Counted from the first letter of the stretch, positions 54,620 through 64,000 are shown. The stretch: DNA of 64,000 bases from Pseudoxanthomonas sp. YR558 (GCF_900116385.1 NZ_FPCI01000001.1:682001-746000); one strand, 5' to 3'. The notes: generated from the letters alone by a model not told the origin. Numbers and translations: made by a program.

Positions 54620-55855
54620 ATGCCGAATACCCTGCTGACCACCACGCCGTCGTTCCTGCGCACCCTGTGCAACCTGCGCTGGGTGGCGATCGTGGGCCAG
54701 GCGGTGACGGTGCTCGTGGCATTGGGGCCGTTGGGCATCGCCCTGCCGCGCTGGCCGCTGTGGGGCGGCATCGCAGCCCTGGCGCTGTTCAACGTCTATG
54801 CCACCTGGCGCAGCTACCGACCCGGCGAAGAAACGCCCGCCGAGGCCTTCGCCCACATGCTGGTGGACGTCGCGGTGCTGTCCTGGCTGGTGGCCTGGAG
54901 CGGTGGCATCGGCAATCCGTTCAGCTCGATGTTCCTGCTGCTGATCGCGGTCTCCGCGCTGGCCCTGCCGCTGCGCTGGGTGTTGGCCACCGGCGTGGCC
55001 TGTCTGCTGGGCTACATCCTGACCGCGGTCTTCGGCCGGCCGCTGCCGCACCTGCACGGCAACAACTTCAACGTGCACCTGTGGGGTATGGCGGTGAATT
55101 TCGTGCTTTCCGCCGGCGTGGTGTTGTACTTCTCCACGCGCCTGGTCGCCGCGCTGCGCCTGCGCGAACAGGAACTCGCGCGCCTGCGCGAGCGCTTCGC
55201 GCGCAACGAGGGCATCGTCGCGCTCGCCACGCACGCCGCCGCCGTCGCGCACGAGCTCAACACGCCGTTGGCGACGATGACGCTGCTGACCGAAGACATC
55301 CGCGAACACGCGAGCGAACCCGACATCCGCGAGGACGCCGGCACGATGCGCCAGCTGATCGACCTGTGCCGCGACCGCGTGCGGGCACTCGCCGCCTCGG
55401 CCGACATGGGCGTGCACCAGCGCGTGGACCTGGACGACGTGGTGCAGCGTTGGCAACTGATCCGCCCGACGGTGGAACTGCAGCGCACCGGCGCCTTGCC
55501 ACCCTGGCTGGCGACCGATGCCTCCACCGGCCACCTGCTGCAGGCGCTGTTGAACAATGCCGCCGACGCCAGCCGCCAGGCCGGTTCGCAACGGGTAGAC
55601 CTGGATCTGCGCTGCGAAGGCGACGAGCTGGTCGGCACCGTGCGCGATTACGGCAATGGCTTCCATGAAGCGCTGCCGTTCCAGGCCGAGCAACTCTTCC
55701 GCACCAGCAAGCCCGAAGGCATGGGCGTGGGCCTGGCCCTGTCGCATGCCACGATCGAGCGGCTGGGCGGGCGCATGACCATGCGCGCCGTACCGCCCAA
55801 GGGCGTGCAGGTGCAATTCCGCCTGCCGGTGGCAGGCCACGACGAAACACCCTGA
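54620..55855 (+). CDS. regB: RegB/PrrB-type redox sensor histidine kinase
   Basis: A 411-aa membrane kinase. Six hydrophobic segments occupy residues 20-175; GGIGNPF at 95-101 is the ubiquinone-binding motif known in RegB. The phosphorylated His211 is in AVAHELNTPLATM. Cys250 falls where RegB has its redox-active cysteine (about 40 residues after the His). The ATP domain has LLNNAADAS, VRDYGNGF and GMGVGLALSHATIERLGG. It would sense respiratory redox state and act on the RegA-like gene 13 bp downstream. Confidence 0.93.
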   Translation: MPNTLLTTTPSFLRTLCNLRWVAIVGQAVTVLVALGPLGIALPRWPLWGGIAALALFNVYATWRSYRPGEETPAEAFAHMLVDVAVLSWLVAWSGGIGNPFSSMFLLLIAVSALALPLRWVLATGVACLLGYILTAVFGRPLPHLHGNNFNVHLWGMAVNFVLSAGVVLYFSTRLVAALRLREQELARLRERFARNEGIVALATHAAAVAHELNTPLATMTLLTEDIREHASEPDIREDAGTMRQLIDLCRDRVRALAASADMGVHQRVDLDDVVQRWQLIRPTVELQRTGALPPWLATDASTGHLLQALLNNAADASRQAGSQRVDLDLRCEGDELVGTVRDYGNGFHEALPFQAEQLFRTSKPEGMGVGLALSHATIERLGGRMTMRAVPPKGVQVQFRLPVAGHDETP

Positions 55856-55868
55856 CGCGAGGTTCCGG

Positions 55869-56423
55869 ATGAAAGGCCTGCTGGTCGACGACGACGAACT
55901 CTATGCCCGCACGCTGCAGCGCAGCCTGGCGCGCAAGGGCATCGAGACCCAGATCGCGCTGGATGCGCCGAGCGCGCTGGCGCGGGCGCGCGAATTCCAG
56001 CCGGATTTCGCCCTGGTTGACCTGAAGCTCGGCAGCGATTCCGGCCTGGCCCTGATCGAACCGCTGCGCGGCATCCGCGCCGACATGCAGATCCTGCTGG
56101 TCACCGGCTACGCCAGCGTGGCCACCGCCGTGGAATCGATCAAGCGCGGTGCCGACGACTATCTGCCCAAGCCTGCCACGGTGCCGACCATCCTGCGTGC
56201 GCTGGGACTGGAAGCGCCCACCACATCGCTGGACGATGCCGACGCGGCCGAAGACACGATGACGCCGCTCAGCCGGCTGGAGTGGGAGCACATCCAGCAG
56301 GCGCTCGCCGAAACCGAAGGCAACATCTCCGCCGCCGCGCGCCTGCTGGGCATGCACCGCCGCTCACTGCAGCGCAAGCTGGCCAAGCGGCCGGGCCCCG
56401 AGCGCCGCTGGATCGACGAGTAA
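55869..56423 (+). CDS. regA: RegA/ActR/PrrA-type response regulator
   Basis: A 184-aa regulator. The receiver domain has LLVDDDELYARTLQRSL and the phospho-acceptor D51 in ALVDLKLGSDSGL, with VTGYAS and KPATVPTIL following. The Fis-type helix-turn-helix ISAAARLLGMHRRSLQRKL is the highly conserved RegA DNA-binding segment. Directly follows regB; together they should adjust respiratory and carbon genes to redox state. Confidence 0.95.
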   Translation: MKGLLVDDDELYARTLQRSLARKGIETQIALDAPSALARAREFQPDFALVDLKLGSDSGLALIEPLRGIRADMQILLVTGYASVATAVESIKRGADDYLPKPATVPTILRALGLEAPTTSLDDADAAEDTMTPLSRLEWEHIQQALAETEGNISAAARLLGMHRRSLQRKLAKRPGPERRWIDE

Positions 56424-56426
56424 CCG

Positions 56427-57113
56427 TCAGCCGGGCGGATCGCGGTCCGGATCCGAGGCGAGGCCTGCGCCAAGGCCCATGCCGGCGCCGGCACCCATGC
56501 CTGCGCCCACGCCGCCCGCACCGCTACCGGCGCGCGTCCCGCCGGCCTGGCGATCCTCGCCTTTGCCGCCCTCGCCCTTGCCCTTGGTGGCCACCGGTCG
56601 CGCCGGCCCCTGCCGGGGAATGGCGAGGCCGGTGGGAACGGGCTCAAGGTCGAGCACGCTGCGGATGAAGTCGCGCAGCGAGACCACCAGCGCATGCGTG
56701 TGGATGGGCTTTCCGGCGGCAAGGTCGGTGGCGGCCTGCGCCGCCAGACGCACCTGTTCGTCGGTGCCCAACAGGATGATGTCCGACAAGGCCGCTTCGA
56801 CCGCATCGCGGATGCGACGGCCACGATCGCTCCCGGTGTCGTCCTCACCGCCCTCATCGCGCAGGCGTTGGCGCAGTTCGCGCAGGTGGGTGGGATCGAC
56901 TTCCAGGTCACCGGTGAACGAGCCGCCCAGCGTCTTGTAGGCGGCGATCAGCGTGCGAAGACGCTCGTTGATCTGGCGGTTCTCGCGCGCACGCCGTTCC
57001 TGCACCGTCTGCATGACCAGCAGGCGGATGCCGACGCCGATCAGCGTGATCAACGCCAATCCCGCCAGCGTGGTGAGCAGGCCCTGCCACGAACTGAAAT
57101 CCAGACCGCGCAT
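56427..57113 (-). CDS. Membrane-anchored protein with a Gly-rich tail
   Basis: A 228-aa protein with one membrane segment (LLTTLAGLALITLIGVGIRLL, about 12-32), a helical cytoplasmic domain (RRARENRQINERLRTLIAAY, about 40-150) and a C-terminal tail of repeated Gly-Ala-Met (GAGMGAGAGMGLGAGL). The ordered part looks conserved; the tail is probably disordered. Function unknown. Convergent with regA, with 3 bp between the stop codons. Confidence 0.75.
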   Translation of the reverse strand: MRGLDFSSWQGLLTTLAGLALITLIGVGIRLLVMQTVQERRARENRQINERLRTLIAAYKTLGGSFTGDLEVDPTHLRELRQRLRDEGGEDDTGSDRGRRIRDAVEAALSDIILLGTDEQVRLAAQAATDLAAGKPIHTHALVVSLRDFIRSVLDLEPVPTGLAIPRQGPARPVATKGKGEGGKGEDRQAGGTRAGSGAGGVGAGMGAGAGMGLGAGLASDPDRDPPG

Positions 57114-57155
57114 GGATGTCTCCTCCGGAATGCCTACGGCAGCTTAGCGGACGCG

Positions 57156-58463
57156 TCAGCGCGCAAAGGCGACGCGCGCGCCGCGCAGGTGCGGCGCCGC
57201 GTCCGCCACATCGGTCCACACCAGCCAGGCCGCGCCGTGCGCCCATTGCAGGCGCGGAATGCCGCTGGCGCGTCCGCGTGCTGCGAGCGTGGCAACATCG
57301 GTGCGCTGCGCCTGCTTCCAGGACTCGTCGTAGCGACCCAGGACGAGGCGCTGGTCCGCGCCATCGCCCTCCTCCAGCCAACTGACGAACACATGCCCGT
57401 CGCCTCGTACCAGCCCGAGGCGGCCCAGCACCTGCGGCCCCTTCGCGAGCGTGACGGGTGCGCCGAACGTATCGCCGGCATCCTGCGAGCGCGCCGCGCG
57501 CACCTCCGGCATGCCGTCGGCTTCGGTGTACCAGGCCACCCAGACCGACGACCCATTGGCCACGACCATCGGGCCGTTCACCGGACACCCCGCGATCTCC
57601 CAGCCGTCGGCATGGACGTCGCGCGGCGGCGTCCACGCGGTTCCGTCAAAGCGGACGAGGCGGGTGTCGCGGATCTCGCCCGTCGTGCGACCTCTGTAAA
57701 CCACAACGGTGCCGCGATCCGTCACGGCGGACGAGGTCGTGCAACAGTCGCAGGTGGACGCATCCAGCGCCCACTCGGCCTGTTGCTGCACATGGGCGTC
57801 GTACAGCGCAGCGCGCAGCATCATGGGCGCGCCTCCCCCATGATCGTGTCCGCCGTCGTCGTGCCCCGCATGACCCGCTGCCGCCTTCTGGCGGCTGTCC
57901 AGCCAGGCAATGCCCAAGCGATCGCGCGCATGCGGCCAGAACGTCACGAATCCATGGTCGCCACGCGTCGGCGGATGCACCAGCTGAGGGGCGCTCCAGG
58001 CGCTTCCGCCCGTTTCCGACCTCACCAATGCGATGCCGTAGTCCATCGGATCGGGGCCGGTGCGGCGCAACCAATGCGCCCACAGCGAGCCGTCCTGCAA
58101 CGCGAACACATGGGGCGTGTCGGCCCAGTTGCGGAAAAGATCATCGCCTTCGGCAATCGTCGCCGGCGACGACCAGGCGCCCTGATGCGCCTTCGCATCC
58201 CATCGACTGACCCGGAAGCGCTGCTGCGTTCCCTCGGCGGGTTCGAGCCAGCTCAGCAACAGCCCACCCTCTGGCGTGGCCACGAGATCCGGCTGCGCAG
58301 CGCCCTCCGCCACCGGCAGCGCCCAGGCATGCACGGTGCCTTGCGACGCGGACGGCGCGGTCGCAACGGGCGCATCCGCAGGCGTACAACCGGCGACGAC
58401 CAGAGCCATCAGCCACGGCGCCACCCAGCAACGCCATCCGGACGAACGAAGAGGCATCGGCAT
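57156..58463 (-). CDS. BNR/sialidase-like lipoprotein with His-rich loop and CDCC motif
   Basis: A 435-aa lipoprotein (lipobox LVVAGC, Cys26). The body has repeated strands with Trp and Asp-box-like turns ([35 protein letters not shown]), as in BNR-repeat beta-propellers. Residues 198-210 are rich in His, Asp and Gly ([15 protein letters not shown]), and a cysteine cluster CDCC is at 238-241, suggesting metal binding. Sialidase catalytic residues are not evident. ATG 58463 is chosen; 58457 is possible. It is divergent from xseA. Confidence 0.72.
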   Translation of the reverse strand: MPMPLRSSGWRCWVAPWLMALVVAGCTPADAPVATAPSASQGTVHAWALPVAEGAAQPDLVATPEGGLLLSWLEPAEGTQQRFRVSRWDAKAHQGAWSSPATIAEGDDLFRNWADTPHVFALQDGSLWAHWLRRTGPDPMDYGIALVRSETGGSAWSAPQLVHPPTRGDHGFVTFWPHARDRLGIAWLDSRQKAAAGHAGHDDGGHDHGGGAPMMLRAALYDAHVQQQAEWALDASTCDCCTTSSAVTDRGTVVVYRGRTTGEIRDTRLVRFDGTAWTPPRDVHADGWEIAGCPVNGPMVVANGSSVWVAWYTEADGMPEVRAARSQDAGDTFGAPVTLAKGPQVLGRLGLVRGDGHVFVSWLEEGDGADQRLVLGRYDESWKQAQRTDVATLAARGRASGIPRLQWAHGAAWLVWTDVADAAPHLRGARVAFAR

Positions 58464-58551
58464 GCAGCGGTTCCGGGCGACAGGAGACCGCCATTCCACC
58501 ATGGATTCCACATGGGCGGCGGCATCGGCGGCCAGCGTTTATCCTTGCGGC

Positions 58552-59913
58552 ATGACGGACACGGCCCGCGACATCCTTACGCCCAGCCAGCTGAACGCGC
58601 TCGCGCGCAACCTGCTGGAAGACACCTTCCCGCTGATCTGGGTGGAAGGCGAGTTGGGGAACGTCACGCGGCCGGCGTCGGGGCACCTGTACTTCACCCT
58701 GAAAGACGCGCGCGCCCAAGTGAAGTGCGCCATGTTCAAACCGAAGAGCCAGTGGCTGAAGTTCGCGCCGCGCGAAGGCCTGGGCGTACTCGCGCGCGGA
58801 CGGCTGACGCTGTACGAAGCGCGCGGCGACTACCAGTTGGTCGTCGACCACATGGAAGAGGCCGGCGAAGGCGCGTTGCGGCGCGCGTTCGAGGAATTGA
58901 AGGCGAGGCTCACCGCCGAGGGCCTGTTCGATGCCGACCGGAAGCGCCCGCTACCCGCGCATGTGCGGCGCCTTGCCGTGCTCACGTCGCCGACCGGCGC
59001 GGCCGTGCGCGACGTCCTGAGCGTCCTGCAGCGGCGCTACCCCTTGCTGGAGGTCGACGTGCTACCCGTGCAGGTGCAAGGCGAAACCGCCGCGGCGCAG
59101 ATCGTCGAGATGCTGCAGCGCGCGGGACGCAGCGGCCGCTATGACGTGCTGCTGATAACGCGCGGCGGCGGCTCGCTGGAAGACCTGTGGGCCTTCAACG
59201 ACGAGCGTCTGGCGCGCGCAATCGCGGCCTCACCGGTGCCGGTGGTGTCCGCCGTCGGCCACGAGACCGACTTCAGCCTGGCCGACTTCGCCGCCGACCT
59301 ACGCGCGCCCACGCCGTCGGTCGCCGCCGAATTGCTGGTGCCGGACCGCCGCGACCTGCTCGCACGCGTGCGGATGCTGCACAGCCGACTCGCGAGCACG
59401 CAGGCCCATCGCCTGCGCAACGCTATGCAACGCGCCGATCGCGCGGCGCTGCGCTTGAACGCACAACGTCCGCAAGCGCGCTTGGCGATGCTCGGCCAAC
59501 GCCAGGATGCGGCCGTGCGACGCTTGCATGCACTGTGGCAGGCGCGTCGGGCCCGCCACCTGGCGAGTCTGCGCCACGCCGAAGCGATCCTGCGCGCACA
59601 CGCCCCGCAGCGCCGCCTTGAACAGTTGCGCGCGCGTCTGCTGGCCCTCGCACCACGTCCGCAAGCGTTGGTGGCGCGCACGCTGCAACGCGACGCCCTG
59701 CGCCTGCGTGCCCTCGCCCGCTCGCTGGAAGCCGTCAGCCCCCTCGCTACCGTCGCACGCGGGTATTCGCTGGTGACGAAGGAAGACGGAACCCTGGTGC
59801 GGTCGGTGGCGCAGGTGCAGGCCGGCGACCAGGTCTCCGCGCGCCTTGCCGACGGCCATGTGTCGCTGCAGGTGCTCTCGACGCACGCGACGCCTACTTC
59901 GAAAGACCTGTGA
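58552..59913 (+). CDS. xseA: Exodeoxyribonuclease VII large subunit
   Basis: A 453-aa subunit. The N-terminal OB fold ([37 protein letters not shown]) binds DNA; the catalytic domain has [31 protein letters not shown] and [21 protein letters not shown]. The long helical C-terminal region is Arg-rich. Start ATG 58552 ([17 protein letters not shown]). The small subunit gene xseB is not adjacent. Confidence 0.95.
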   Translation: MTDTARDILTPSQLNALARNLLEDTFPLIWVEGELGNVTRPASGHLYFTLKDARAQVKCAMFKPKSQWLKFAPREGLGVLARGRLTLYEARGDYQLVVDHMEEAGEGALRRAFEELKARLTAEGLFDADRKRPLPAHVRRLAVLTSPTGAAVRDVLSVLQRRYPLLEVDVLPVQVQGETAAAQIVEMLQRAGRSGRYDVLLITRGGGSLEDLWAFNDERLARAIAASPVPVVSAVGHETDFSLADFAADLRAPTPSVAAELLVPDRRDLLARVRMLHSRLASTQAHRLRNAMQRADRAALRLNAQRPQARLAMLGQRQDAAVRRLHALWQARRARHLASLRHAEAILRAHAPQRRLEQLRARLLALAPRPQALVARTLQRDALRLRALARSLEAVSPLATVARGYSLVTKEDGTLVRSVAQVQAGDQVSARLADGHVSLQVLSTHATPTSKDL

Positions 59914-60000
59914 TCGCCGCGAGGGCACGCGCGATCCCCGGTTAACCCCACTCCTTAAGCCCGGGCGTTCGACCTTCCGTACCCACCACGGAGTCACGCC

Positions 60001-61821
60001 ATGTCGCACCGCCGCCTGACCTTCACCCTGCTCGCCGTCGCCATCCTCGCCGGCTGCAACTCGAACCCCACCGCGCAGCAGGTTCCCGCCGGGAAAACGG
60101 ACACCCCCTCATCGCCAACGGAGGCCGTGGTCGCCGAAGCGGCGGCGGACGCCGCGGCAGCCGCGACCGCCGCAAGCTCGGAAGCCGAGCGCCGCGAGCG
60201 CGCGACGCTCGACAGCGTCGTCGTCACCGGCGCACGCCTTTCGCGTCAGGAAAAGGCCGCCGTGGCCGCACCGCCGGCGTATGCCTATGCGCCTCCGCCC
60301 CCACACGCTCCTGCCTCGGTGGGCTACCTCCAGGGCAATGCCATCGGTGGCGTGGCCGCTTATCCACAGGCGCAACCCGCCAATACCGAGAAGTACGCCG
60401 AACGCGACGACAATCCCGTGCGGCGCACGCTGGACGAGCCGGTCTCGACGTTCTCCGTCGACGTGGACACGGGCAGCTACAGCAACGTGCGCCGCATGTT
60501 GCGCGATGGGCAGCGGCCGCCTTCCGATGCGGTCCGCGCTGAGGAGTTCATCAACTATTTCCGCTACGGCCATGCCGCGCCCATGGATCGCAGCCGCCCG
60601 TTCCGCGTGACCACCGAACTGGCGCCCGCGCCGTGGAACGCCAAGCGCCAGGTGCTGATGGTCGGCATCAAGGGCTACGACGTGCCGAAGGCGACGCTGC
60701 CGGCATCGAACCTGGTCTTCCTGCTCGACACCTCCGGTTCGATGGAATCGCTGGACAAGCTACCGCTGCTGAAGCAGTCCTTCGCCCAGCTGGTGCCGCA
60801 GCTGCGTGCGCAGGACCGCGTCAGCATCGTGGTCTATGCGGGCTCCGCAGGCCTGGTGCTGCCGCCGACGCCGGGCGATCGCCACGACGAGATCCTCGCC
60901 GCGCTGGACCGCCTCCAGGCCGGCGGCAGCACCAACGGCGGCGATGGCATCCGCTTGGCCTATGCGATGGCCAAGCAGGCCTACGTGCCCAATGGCGTCA
61001 ATCGCGTCATCCTGGCGACCGATGGCGACTTCAATGTCGGGACCATCAGCCAGGACGCGCTGGAAACGATGGTGGCGGACCAGCGAAAGTCGGGCATCGC
61101 GCTGACCACGCTGGGTTTCGGCACCGGCAACTACAACGACGCGCTGGCCGAGAAGTTGGCCGACGTCGGCGATGGCAACCATGCCTACATCGACACGCTG
61201 CAGGAAGGCCGCAAGGTGCTGGTCGAAGAGATGCAGTCCACCCTGCTGACCATCGCGCGCGACGTGAAGATCCAGGTGGAGTTCAATCCGGCCGTGGTCG
61301 CCGAGTACCGCCTGATCGGGTACGAAAACCGCGTGCTGGCGAACGAGGACTTCGCCAACGACAAGGTGGACGCCGGTGATATCGGTGCAGGCCACGAGGT
61401 GACGGCCCTGTACGAAATTACCCCGGTCGATTCCGGTGCAGATCGCCTGCCGGCGCTGCGTTATGGCGGCAAGACCGTAGCGGCCGGCGCGGCCACCGGC
61501 GAGGTCGCCCATCTGCGCCTGCGCTACAAACTACCGGGCCAGGACGCCAGTCGCCTGATCGAAGCACCAATCGCACGCGATTCACTGACGACGCAACCCA
61601 CCGATGCCTTCCGCTTCGCCACCGCCGTGGCCGCGTATGCCGACCTGCTGCGCGGCGGCCAGCGCATCGACGGCTGGGCCTGGAACGACGTGGCGCGCAC
61701 TGCCCGTGCGGCGACGGGGCGCGATCCCTACGGACTGAAGGCAGAGTTCGTGGGCATGATCGACCAGGCACACCGCCTTGTCGCCGCCCAGACGGATGCG
61801 CCGGCGATTGCCGGCGAGTGA
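60001..61821 (+). CDS. vWA-domain (YfbK-like) lipoprotein with TonB-box-like segment
   Basis: A 606-aa lipoprotein (signal ends LAVAILAGC, Cys19). A low-complexity Ala/Glu linker is followed by LDSVVVTGARLSR at residues 70-82, which looks like a TonB box and closely resembles the LDTVVVTGIRRG of the receptor at 18771. Then come a Pro-rich stretch, the YfbK-type N-terminal domain (STFSVDVDTGSYSNVRRML) and a von Willebrand A domain with an intact MIDAS, DTSGSM from D243, ending in the C-terminal YfbK-type domain (DAFRFATAVAAYADLLRGG). It should sit in the outer membrane or periplasm; partner and role are unknown. Confidence 0.85.
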   Translation: MSHRRLTFTLLAVAILAGCNSNPTAQQVPAGKTDTPSSPTEAVVAEAAADAAAAATAASSEAERRERATLDSVVVTGARLSRQEKAAVAAPPAYAYAPPPPHAPASVGYLQGNAIGGVAAYPQAQPANTEKYAERDDNPVRRTLDEPVSTFSVDVDTGSYSNVRRMLRDGQRPPSDAVRAEEFINYFRYGHAAPMDRSRPFRVTTELAPAPWNAKRQVLMVGIKGYDVPKATLPASNLVFLLDTSGSMESLDKLPLLKQSFAQLVPQLRAQDRVSIVVYAGSAGLVLPPTPGDRHDEILAALDRLQAGGSTNGGDGIRLAYAMAKQAYVPNGVNRVILATDGDFNVGTISQDALETMVADQRKSGIALTTLGFGTGNYNDALAEKLADVGDGNHAYIDTLQEGRKVLVEEMQSTLLTIARDVKIQVEFNPAVVAEYRLIGYENRVLANEDFANDKVDAGDIGAGHEVTALYEITPVDSGADRLPALRYGGKTVAAGAATGEVAHLRLRYKLPGQDASRLIEAPIARDSLTTQPTDAFRFATAVAAYADLLRGGQRIDGWAWNDVARTARAATGRDPYGLKAEFVGMIDQAHRLVAAQTDAPAIAGE

Positions 61822-61878
61822 TCGTGGTCCATGCGGATGCGGCAGGGACGCCGCTCCGCAACCTGGATGCGCGGCCGA

Positions 61879-64000
61879 TCAGGCCGCGTCGATCGTGGTG
61901 GCCTGGTCCAGGCTCGCGGCGGGCCGGCCGAGCAGGTAGCCCTGCCCCAGGTGGCAGCCCAGTTCCACGAGCGATTGGCGCTGCTCTTCGGTTTCCACGC
62001 CTTCGGCGATGGTTTCGATGCCCAGCGTACCGGCCAGCGCAAGGATCGCGCGCACCAAGGCCAGGCTTTCGGGTCGCGCTTCGTTGCCCAGCCCGGAGAC
62101 GAAACTGCGGTCGATCTTGAGCACCGAGATGGGGAAGCGATGCAGGTACGACAGCGCCGAAAAGCCGGTGCCGAAGTCGTCCAGTTGCGCAAGGATGCCG
62201 TGCTGGCGCAGCGTGCGCAGGATGCGCAACGTCCGGGGCGCGTCATCAAGCAGCGCCACCTCGGTGATCTCCAGGCGTAGTTGCGACGGGTCGGCGCCCT
62301 GCGCCTCGAACATGGCCAGCAGGCGGTCGGCGAAATCCGGCGAACGGAAATGCCGCGGCGACACGTTGACCGAGATGTAGCCCTCCACGCCACGCGCGAT
62401 CTGCCGCACGACCTGTTCGTAAAGCAGCCAGTCGACCTGTTCGATCAGTCCGCTGTCCTCGCCCAGCCCGATGAATTCCGCCGGCAGCAGCAGGCCACGA
62501 CGCTCGTGCTGCCAGCGCAGCAGCGCTTCGTGCCCGATCACGCGACCATCGTCCATCCGGCGGATGGGCTGGTAGAACGGCAGGAAATCGCGGTTGTTGA
62601 TGGCGCGCCGCAGATCGGCTTCCAGGTCCAGGCTCTGCATCGCGGCTTCGCGCATCGCCTCGTCGAACAGCGCGGAGCGGTCGCGCCCCTGCTCCTTCGC
62701 GCGGTACATCGCCGCGTCGGCGTCGCGCAGCAGTTCCTCGCCATTGCGGTAGCGGGGATGCCAGAGCGCGATGCCCAAACTGGCGGACGGGAACAATTCG
62801 CGCCCTGCCACCCACATTGGCCGACCCAGCGCCGCGAGCAGGCGCTGGGCGAAATCGCGCACGTTCTCGACACCGTCGGCGTACTCGACCAGCAGGGCGA
62901 ACTCGTCGCCGCCGAGTCGCGCGACCACGTCGTCGCCGCGCACGCTCATGGTGATGCGGCGCGCGACTTCGACCAATAGTTCGTCGCCAGCCGCATGCCC
63001 CATGCTGTCGTTGACGAGCTTGAACCGGTCCAGGTCGAGGAACAGCACCGCGAACGCCTGCCCGTCCCCATGGCGCGCGCGTTCGATCGCCGCCGACAGA
63101 CGGTCGAGCAGGTGCGGCCGGTTCGGCAAGCCGGTCAGCGCGTCATGCGTGGCCTGATAGGTGAGCTGCTGTTCAGCGCGCAGGCGTTCGCTGATCTGCC
63201 CGCGCAACTGGTGATTGGCTTCGTTGAGCTCGCGCGTGCGTTCCTCCACCCGGCGTTCCAGGTCCGCGTGCGCACTGCGCAGTCTGTCCTGGGTCAGCTG
63301 ACGGTCCAGGCCGTTGCCGATGTGGTGGGCGACGAAGGTCAGCAGGTTCTGGTCGTGCGACGTGAATTTCACTTCGTCGGAGTAACTCTGCACCACCACC
63401 GTACCGACGACATCCTCGCCGCGGAACAGCGGCACGCCCAGCCAGCTGTGCGCAGGCGGCCCGTGCTGTAACACCTTGCCCGCCTCGGCCAGCTGCCCGA
63501 TCACTTCGCGGTCCGCGAGCAGCGGACGGCCGGTGGCGACGACGTACTCCGTCAGGCCGTTGGTCATCCGGCGCGCCTTGCGCATCGGGTCGCGTTCGTC
63601 GATGGAGTACGGGAAGTTGAGCTCTTCGCCATCGTCCGAGATCAGCGCGATGTAGAAGTTGCGGGCATTGATGAGTTCGTCCACCACCACATGCACGTCG
63701 GCGTAGAAGCGCTCCAGGCTATCGGAGGTGATCGCCAGTTCGGTGATGCGGAACAGTGCGCGCTGCAGTTTCTCCGCCCGCTTGCGCTCCATGATCTCCG
63801 CCTGCAGTTCGCGGTTGGCGCGCTGCAGTTCGTGAGTGCGGACCGCCACGCGGTGCTCCAGCTCCACGTGGGCATGCTTGCGGTCCAGCGCCGTCAGGAT
63901 GTGCTGGGCCACGTAGCCCAGCAGGGCGCGGTCTTCATCGGCATAGCTGGCAGGTGTGTCGTAGCTCTGCACGACGATGGCGCCGCAGACACGGTCGTCG
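61879..64000 (-). CDS. GAF-GAF-GGDEF-EAL c-di-GMP enzyme, 5' end outside window
   Basis: At least 706 residues; the frame is open at base 64000 and enters inside a first GAF domain (DDRVCGAIVVQSYD), so the start is missing. A coiled coil (RANRELQAEIMERKRAEKLQ) leads to a second GAF domain (LGVPLFRGEDVVGTVVVQSY) and another coiled coil. GGDEF is intact with inhibitory site RGDD five residues before it. The EAL domain is also intact: GHEALLRW, NVSPRHF, EITEVAL, DDFGTGFS, KIDRSFV and AEGVET. It should therefore be able to make or degrade c-di-GMP; which dominates cannot be told. No membrane segment is visible in the present part. Confidence 0.92.
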   Translation of the reverse strand, partial: DDRVCGAIVVQSYDTPASYADEDRALLGYVAQHILTALDRKHAHVELEHRVAVRTHELQRANRELQAEIMERKRAEKLQRALFRITELAITSDSLERFYADVHVVVDELINARNFYIALISDDGEELNFPYSIDERDPMRKARRMTNGLTEYVVATGRPLLADREVIGQLAEAGKVLQHGPPAHSWLGVPLFRGEDVVGTVVVQSYSDEVKFTSHDQNLLTFVAHHIGNGLDRQLTQDRLRSAHADLERRVEERTRELNEANHQLRGQISERLRAEQQLTYQATHDALTGLPNRPHLLDRLSAAIERARHGDGQAFAVLFLDLDRFKLVNDSMGHAAGDELLVEVARRITMSVRGDDVVARLGGDEFALLVEYADGVENVRDFAQRLLAALGRPMWVAGRELFPSASLGIALWHPRYRNGEELLRDADAAMYRAKEQGRDRSALFDEAMREAAMQSLDLEADLRRAINNRDFLPFYQPIRRMDDGRVIGHEALLRWQHERRGLLLPAEFIGLGEDSGLIEQVDWLLYEQVVRQIARGVEGYISVNVSPRHFRSPDFADRLLAMFEAQGADPSQLRLEITEVALLDDAPRTLRILRTLRQHGILAQLDDFGTGFSALSYLHRFPISVLKIDRSFVSGLGNEARPESLALVRAILALAGTLGIETIAEGVETEEQRQSLVELGCHLGQGYLLGRPAASLDQATTIDAA

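Noticed and set aside
56694..59144. Plus-strand open frame of 816 codons
   Set aside because: It covers the antisense of two minus-strand genes and then runs out of frame through xseA; no domain seen.
61871..61887. GCGGCC/GGCCGC hairpin between the vWA and GGDEF-EAL genes as a terminator
   Set aside because: Six-bp stem without T-run, and it overlaps the end of the coding sequence.

Overview
The window is high-GC DNA from a gammaproteobacterium of the Xanthomonadaceae/Lysobacteraceae, most likely Pseudoxanthomonas or a close relative. This rests on family-typical genes: a FimX-type degenerate c-di-GMP receptor, an XgtA-like alpha-glucosidase locus with a TonB-dependent receptor, RegB/RegA, and an epmB gene beside efp. 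A family-type REP element (TGTAGGAGCGACGTRAGTCG...) also occurs. Coding is dense on both strands. I see no insertion sequence, prophage, rRNA operon or CRISPR array; two tRNA genes are present.

Layout. 1-5.5 kb: a truncated phytoene/squalene synthase-like gene, mtaD-like deaminase, ubiG and gph (minus strand), then efp with a small membrane protein, and divergent epmB. 5.6-9.7 kb: fimX, htpX, gluQ. 9.7-12.5 kb: two acetoacetyl-CoA reductase genes flank the PHB regulator gene phaR, followed by two tiny membrane proteins. 12.5-18.2 kb: an orphan phage tail-tube-like gene, small genes, an M48 protease/SRPBCC pair, a formylglycine-generating-enzyme-like lipoprotein and RNase D. 18.2-18.8 kb: tRNA-Ala, a 33-residue Lys-rich protein gene and a partial second copy of the tRNA 3' half. 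18.8-28.8 kb: a maltodextrin locus (TonB receptor, esterase, alpha-glucosidase, MFS transporter, alpha-amylase, LacI regulator) with an exact 18-bp operator-like word at two promoters. 28.9-31.2 kb: a persulfide-stress cluster (OsmC, rhodanese, ArsR, MBL dioxygenase-like) around a clear palindrome. 31.2-33.1 kb: two L,D-transpeptidases. 33.1-38.1 kb: thrABC preceded by a threonine-rich leader peptide. 38.2-45.3 kb: a GNAT enzyme, a lipoprotein, tRNA-Arg, amaB, DUF4190, pyrD, murB and a DMT transporter. 45.3-50 kb: a Ser/Thr kinase with TPRs divergent from an FHA-GGDEF cyclase, then a DedA-rhodanese fusion. 50.3-56.4 kb: a pectinacetylesterase-family enzyme, a REP pair, a PAP2 phosphatase, ispG and regB/regA. 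56.4-64 kb: a membrane protein, a BNR-like lipoprotein, xseA, a vWA lipoprotein and a GAF-GGDEF-EAL protein that runs off the window.

How the parts work together. The carbohydrate locus covers outer-membrane uptake (TonB receptor), periplasmic hydrolysis (amylase), inner-membrane import (MFS) and cytoplasmic cleavage (alpha-glucosidase). The LacI protein is the likely repressor acting at the shared word TGCATACGTATTCATGCA. The ArsR/rhodanese/OsmC/MBL set looks like a BigR/SqrR-type reactive-sulfur response. thrABC appears to be controlled by a Thr/Ile-rich leader peptide and a strong hairpin. Three proteins belong to c-di-GMP signalling: a receptor-like FimX with broken catalytic motifs, an FHA-linked cyclase with an I-site, and an intact GGDEF-EAL protein.

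The observations most worth following are the TonB-box-like segment in a vWA lipoprotein, the shared operator, the thr leader, the orphan tail-tube gene, the His-rich/CDCC BNR lipoprotein, the FGE-like protein lacking the catalytic cysteines, and a REP element that supplies the stop codon of gph. Functions are inferred from motifs and context by reading alone; no database search was run.
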